DNA from: Vulcanimicrobiota bacterium
GTDB lineage: Bacteria; Vulcanimicrobiota; Vulcanimicrobiia; Vulcanimicrobiales; Vulcanimicrobiaceae
Assembly: GCA_027459645.1 (NCBI GenBank)
Contig: DAIDHQ010000028.1
Span: 1-64,000, forward strand
Length of the DNA stretch: 64,000 nucleotides
Reading direction: 5' to 3'
The position numbers and the translations under genes are program-made. Below the pieces are notes generated by a model. The model did no database searches. It was not told the DNA's origin and saw only the letters and a list, made by a program, of their open reading frames with translations. Shown here piece after piece: positions 60,948 through 64,000 of this stretch. Position 1 is the stretch's first letter, and every line of letters begins with the position of its first letter.

Positions 60948-61398
60948 CTATGGGACATATAGGCAAGCGTCTTCGCTACCGTTCACTTGACCATTTATAA
61001 AACCGGTCACGAACGCGTTTCCATCCAGGATCATATCGCCTTCAAACTGCGCGGGACGATTCCCGAAATCACCATGTTTCGGTCCACCGTTAAATTCCCG
61101 GGGTAGATCGTCGTAATTTCCGAACCGTCGTCTTTTCGAGGATAGCGCTCTTCAAACTCTTCTTTTGTGACGCATCTGAAGTGCTGCACCTCCCGATAAG
61201 GTACAGCGAACGGATTCGGGTTGTTTCGTCCAGGGTGGGCCAGAGCGAGTTCCGTTAAGGGGTTGCCTTGATGATGACCACCAAGCGTGCTTTCGGCGTA
61301 GCCGGAGTTCGCGTCCGTTGAACAACATGCGACCCTATCGCCGCGATTACAACTAAAGCGGCGAGAAGCAACAGCGCATTACGCACGCGATCGTTCAT
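60948..61398 (-). pseudogene. Frameshifted gene, or small membrane protein plus broken tail
   Basis: The ATG at 61,398 follows GAGGTG. It opens a 47-residue frame with one membrane helix (MNDRVRNALLLLAALVVIAA) that stops at 61,255. Reading on in a second frame gives 'GNPLTELALAHPGRNNPNPF' and then '...EEFEERYPRKDDGSE' up to about 61,105. A third frame then gives 'EFNGGPKHGDFGNRPAQFEG' and 'DMILDGNAFVTGFIN' to a TAG at 60,948. The segments read like one secreted protein of about 145 residues broken by two single-base shifts, one at a C/G run. Family unknown. Confidence 0.45.
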
Positions 61399-61588
61399 AA
61401 AGAGCACCTCGTCGGGCTGCCTTTTGGGCCACAACGGTGCCGCCCTGCTGGTAGCGTCGAGCGCTATAATCGACCGTAAGATTGCGCGAGAGTGGCGGCG
61501 AAAACACCATGCCATTAAGGGACCTCAATCCGCCGTCCTAACCAACGTCCTCGCGTAGCGTAACAAAGGCTGGTAAAACCAAAGCATC

Positions 61589-63499
61589 ATGGAAGAGCGG
61601 GCGAAGCTTCGCCGGGACGTCGAGAAGATCGGTTGGAAATGGGTCAATCGCGAAACCGTCATGGTTCCGTGCGATCGCACGTTGCATATTGGCCCGCGAA
61701 AAGTGACGGTGCGCGGCGGCGTCGCGATCACGATGCCGCCTGACCTCGACGTCGAAGCCGGCGAAGCGGCGGCGAACGCGATCATCGATCCCACGATCGA
61801 ACTCTTCGTTCACGCGATGGAACACACGGCGAAGCAAATCCTCAGCCAGCCCGACGACGTGGAACGCTCGCATCTCTTCGAGCGCGCATCGATCTATAAA
61901 GCGCTCGAAGATGCGCGCCGGTCGCTCACGCAAATCTACCAACTCCTCGAAAACCGCCGGCTCGACGATCGGGTGGAAGCCGAACTCGGCCTGGGCTTTT
62001 ATCTCGCCGGCTTTACGACCGCAACGCGCAGTTTCGAATATTTTGTCGGGCCGACGAATTCCGGAAAAACCCACGCCGCCATCGAACACCTGCGCGAAGC
62101 GCAAAGCGGTGTCTATCTCGCGCCGCTACGCCTGCTCGCGCTCGAAGTCTACGAACGCCTCAACGAACTCGGCGTCGCGACCTCGCTCGTAACGGGCGAA
62201 GAACGCGTCATCAACCCGCTCGCGCAACACACCAGCTCCACGGTCGAGATGATCGACCTCGCAAAATCCTACGACGTAGCGGTAATCGACGAAACGCAAC
62301 TCTTGGAAGATCCGCAGCGCGGCTGGGCGTGGACGCTCGCCGTCGCCGCCGTTCGCGCAGAGCGCGTGATCCTCTGCGGCTCCGACGAAGGCCTCCGCGC
62401 GGCGCAACGGCTGATAGGACGCTTGAATGCAACGATGACCGTCCGCCGATTCGAACGCAAAGGGCCGCTACGCGTCGTGCCGGCGATTTCAATGAACGAT
62501 CTGCGCCGCGGTGACGCCGTCGTCGCATTTTCTCGCAACGAGGTCATCGAACTGCAAGGCGAAATCGGGCGGCGCGGATTTTCGTCCGCAGCGATCTACG
62601 GATCGCTTTCACCGATCGTACGGCGGCGCGAAGCCCAACGCTTTCGCTCTGGCGACGCGCACGTGCTCGTCGCCACCGACGCCATCGGCCTCGGGCTCAA
62701 TCTGCCGATCCGGCGGATCGTTTTCGCAACGGTCGAAAAATTCGACGGCATCGAAGAGCGGCGCCTGACGCCGCAAGAGGTACGCCAGATCGCCGGGCGC
62801 GCGGGACGCTACGGCCTCCATGAAGAGGGTCTCGTCACGTCGTTCGACCCGCGCGCGATCGGCCTGCTGCGACGAGCCATCGAACGTCAGGAAGTTACGG
62901 AATCACGCGACTGGATTTGGATTTCGCCGACCGACGAACACTTGCGGCGTCTCTCGAAAATCATCGGCACGACGCGAATCGGACGGCTGCTGCAATTCTT
63001 CCAAGAGCGCGTGCTGCGCGAAGACGAAACGGGGCTGCGCATCGCCGATCTTTCCGACACGATCGAAATTGCGAACACACTCGAACTCGCCGAAGGGTTT
63101 CTCGAGCTGCCGTTTTCCGTGCGCAGTACCTACAGCCGCGCGCCGGTAAACACGCGCGGACCCGCGCTCGCGATTCTCTCGCGATGGGGCGCGCAACATG
63201 CCGCGCAAGGTATCGTCGACGGAACGGAGTTGATGTTCGACGGCGGCTCCCGCGACCGGCTGCTGCAGTACGAGGATCGCTCGCGCATTGCAACGCTCTA
63301 CCTGTGGCTCGCGCAACGCTTCCCCGACGTATATACCAATCAGGCGGAAATCGCGCAGATCCGCGACAGCATCGACGACGACATCCATGCCGCGCTGCTC
63401 GCGCGCGGCGTTCATCGCAAGCGCGCCCCCCGCAAACCAACGCCGAAACCCAAGCGCGCGCGCCCCCGGCCGGCTTATGGTTTCAAGAAGCGGAAGTAG
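61589..63499 (+). CDS. SUV3-like DEAD/DExH RNA helicase
   Basis: Helicase motifs: I 'YFVGPTNSGKTHAAIEHL', II 'VAVIDETQLLEDPQRGW' (DETQ, typical of SUV3), 'LCGSDEG' where SUV3 has 'LCGE', V 'VATDAIGLGLNLPIRRIVF', VI 'QIAGRAGRYG'. The helicase core is about residues 155-440. The N-terminal 150 residues and a C-terminal extension (440-600) precede a very basic tail rich in Arg/Lys/Pro. SUV3 is best known as the mitochondrial degradosome helicase; bacterial homologues occur in some lineages. 636 residues, apparently intact. Confidence 0.88.
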   Translation: MEERAKLRRDVEKIGWKWVNRETVMVPCDRTLHIGPRKVTVRGGVAITMPPDLDVEAGEAAANAIIDPTIELFVHAMEHTAKQILSQPDDVERSHLFERASIYKALEDARRSLTQIYQLLENRRLDDRVEAELGLGFYLAGFTTATRSFEYFVGPTNSGKTHAAIEHLREAQSGVYLAPLRLLALEVYERLNELGVATSLVTGEERVINPLAQHTSSTVEMIDLAKSYDVAVIDETQLLEDPQRGWAWTLAVAAVRAERVILCGSDEGLRAAQRLIGRLNATMTVRRFERKGPLRVVPAISMNDLRRGDAVVAFSRNEVIELQGEIGRRGFSSAAIYGSLSPIVRRREAQRFRSGDAHVLVATDAIGLGLNLPIRRIVFATVEKFDGIEERRLTPQEVRQIAGRAGRYGLHEEGLVTSFDPRAIGLLRRAIERQEVTESRDWIWISPTDEHLRRLSKIIGTTRIGRLLQFFQERVLREDETGLRIADLSDTIEIANTLELAEGFLELPFSVRSTYSRAPVNTRGPALAILSRWGAQHAAQGIVDGTELMFDGGSRDRLLQYEDRSRIATLYLWLAQRFPDVYTNQAEIAQIRDSIDDDIHAALLARGVHRKRAPRKPTPKPKRARPRPAYGFKKRK

Positions 63500-63639
63500 A
63501 ACGCGACGAAGACGAGGACAATGCCGACGTTGACGGCCAGGCGCTCCCAAAAGCGGCCACGGAAGAACGCTACATCGACAACAACGACGATCACGACCAT
63601 CACGACGACAAGGATCGCTGCGCCTACCCGACTGGTCAT
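63475..63639 (-). CDS. Small two-helix membrane protein, 54 aa
   Basis: A frame too short for default ORF calling but well supported. AGGAGG lies about nine bases before the ATG at 63,639, and the product has two hydrophobic helices ('GAAILVVVMVVIVVVVDVAF' and 'LAVNVGIVLVFVAFYFRFL') with a basic turn between them, a topology like DUF1049/LapA-type peptides. Its 3' end overlaps the helicase 3' end by 25 bp in convergent orientation. Confidence 0.65.
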   Translation of the reverse strand: MTSRVGAAILVVVMVVIVVVVDVAFFRGRFWERLAVNVGIVLVFVAFYFRFLKP

Positions 63640-63735
63640 TTCAAACCGCCCTCCTATCGGTCGTCGCCGCCTCCATCCTGAACCGAGGCGTTTGCGATAA
63701 CGCCACGAAGCCTCTACGTCCGAGAGGAGGAAGCC

Positions 63736-64000
63736 ATGTCCATGACTCTTTGGCGCAGCGCCTCCATGACCATTGCGTTGAGTTTCGCCGCCGGAACGGT
63801 CGCCCTGGCCGCAATAACGATATCACCTGGAGCCTCCGTCACGCTCCACGCTCCCAAGGGAACACGGACCGCCGGTTCAACGGACGTCACGATTGTCGCC
63901 ACATCCGACGGGCCAAAAGATGTCGTCCTTGAAGCAACCACGTGCCATCAACTGACGAGCGTCCTCGGCTCCGTCGAACGCGGATCGAAGATCGTTAAAA
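63736..64000 (+). CDS. Secreted protein, truncated by the window edge
   Basis: GAGGAGG lies six bases before the ATG at 63,736. The 88 visible codons start with a signal peptide (MSMTLWRSASMTIALSFAAG, then TVALAA) and continue as a Thr/Val-rich beta-type segment with one Cys ('EATTCHQLTSVLGSVERGSK'). The 3' end lies outside the window. No family is recognised. Confidence 0.65.
   Translation, partial: MSMTLWRSASMTIALSFAAGTVALAAITISPGASVTLHAPKGTRTAGSTDVTIVATSDGPKDVVLEATTCHQLTSVLGSVERGSKIVK

Overview
This is a GC-rich bacterial chromosome segment, coding-dense and arranged in long co-directional gene runs with 1-40 nt start/stop overlaps. The taxon cannot be read directly. Three features suggest an uncultured terrabacterial-type lineage, possibly Candidatus Eremiobacterota (WPS-2), but this is a low-confidence inference: Gram-positive-type LexA boxes (CGAAC-N4-GTTCG), near-leaderless promoters, and a purine cluster that uses archaeal-type PurP. 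A bd-type oxidase (cydAB), thiol peroxidase and riboflavin, lysine/DAP and purine biosynthesis indicate a free-living, oxygen-exposed prototroph.

Layout. 0-5.3 kb: a degraded acetyltransferase, a TonB-C-like secreted protein, a small membrane protein, a CLC chloride channel with CBS domains, purF and a Bax-inhibitor-1 protein. 5.3-6.2 kb: a radical SAM gene with a LexA box inside its promoter. 6.3-23 kb: mostly purine synthesis (purD, guaA, two purP, a divergent purS, purQ, purL, purC fused to a PurE-like domain, purB), interspersed with tpx, a zinc-ribbon protein, cydAB and a secreted helical protein. 23-28.2 kb: a membrane-anchored tandem AAA protein, holA, mtnA, a second zinc-ribbon protein and yceI. 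28.3-30.3 kb: ribH and a RibBA with an N-terminal XRE helix-turn-helix.

30,305-38,259 is the most interesting part. It is an about 8-kb AT-richer island bounded by 16-bp terminal inverted repeats (one mismatch) and a perfect 7-bp direct repeat (TCGCTTC) that looks like a target duplication. It carries a four-gene minus-strand block including DUF488, a divergently transcribed SWIM-zinc-finger DDE transposase, and an HsdM/HsdS methylation system. Twelve perfect copies of the heptamer AAGCCGC lie between the only upstream ATG and the conserved hsdM frame. The present copy number puts the two out of frame, which is the signature of a phase-variable restriction-modification gene.

38.3-43.8 kb: a CPBP protease, a decayed thioesterase fragment, a PAS protein, a PAS-GGDEF-EAL protein and an intact thioesterase. 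43.8-46.2 kb: ribE, ribD and comF. Together with ribBA-ribH at 28-30 kb this looks like one riboflavin locus split by the island and its neighbours. 46.3-59.6 kb: sugar-nucleotide and glycosyltransferase genes, the aspartate/DAP pathway (dapA, lysC, asd, dapB), pcrA, a glycan-related module and a two-component system. 59.7-64 kb: a secreted protein, a wrecked HNH endonuclease gene that keeps a LexA-box promoter, tRNA-Glu(CUC), a frameshifted gene, a SUV3-like helicase and two small genes, the last cut by the window edge.

A dispersed hairpin element recurs at 7.6, 15.5 and 21.4 kb. Its flanks are conserved but its six-base-pair stem changes in a fully compensated way.
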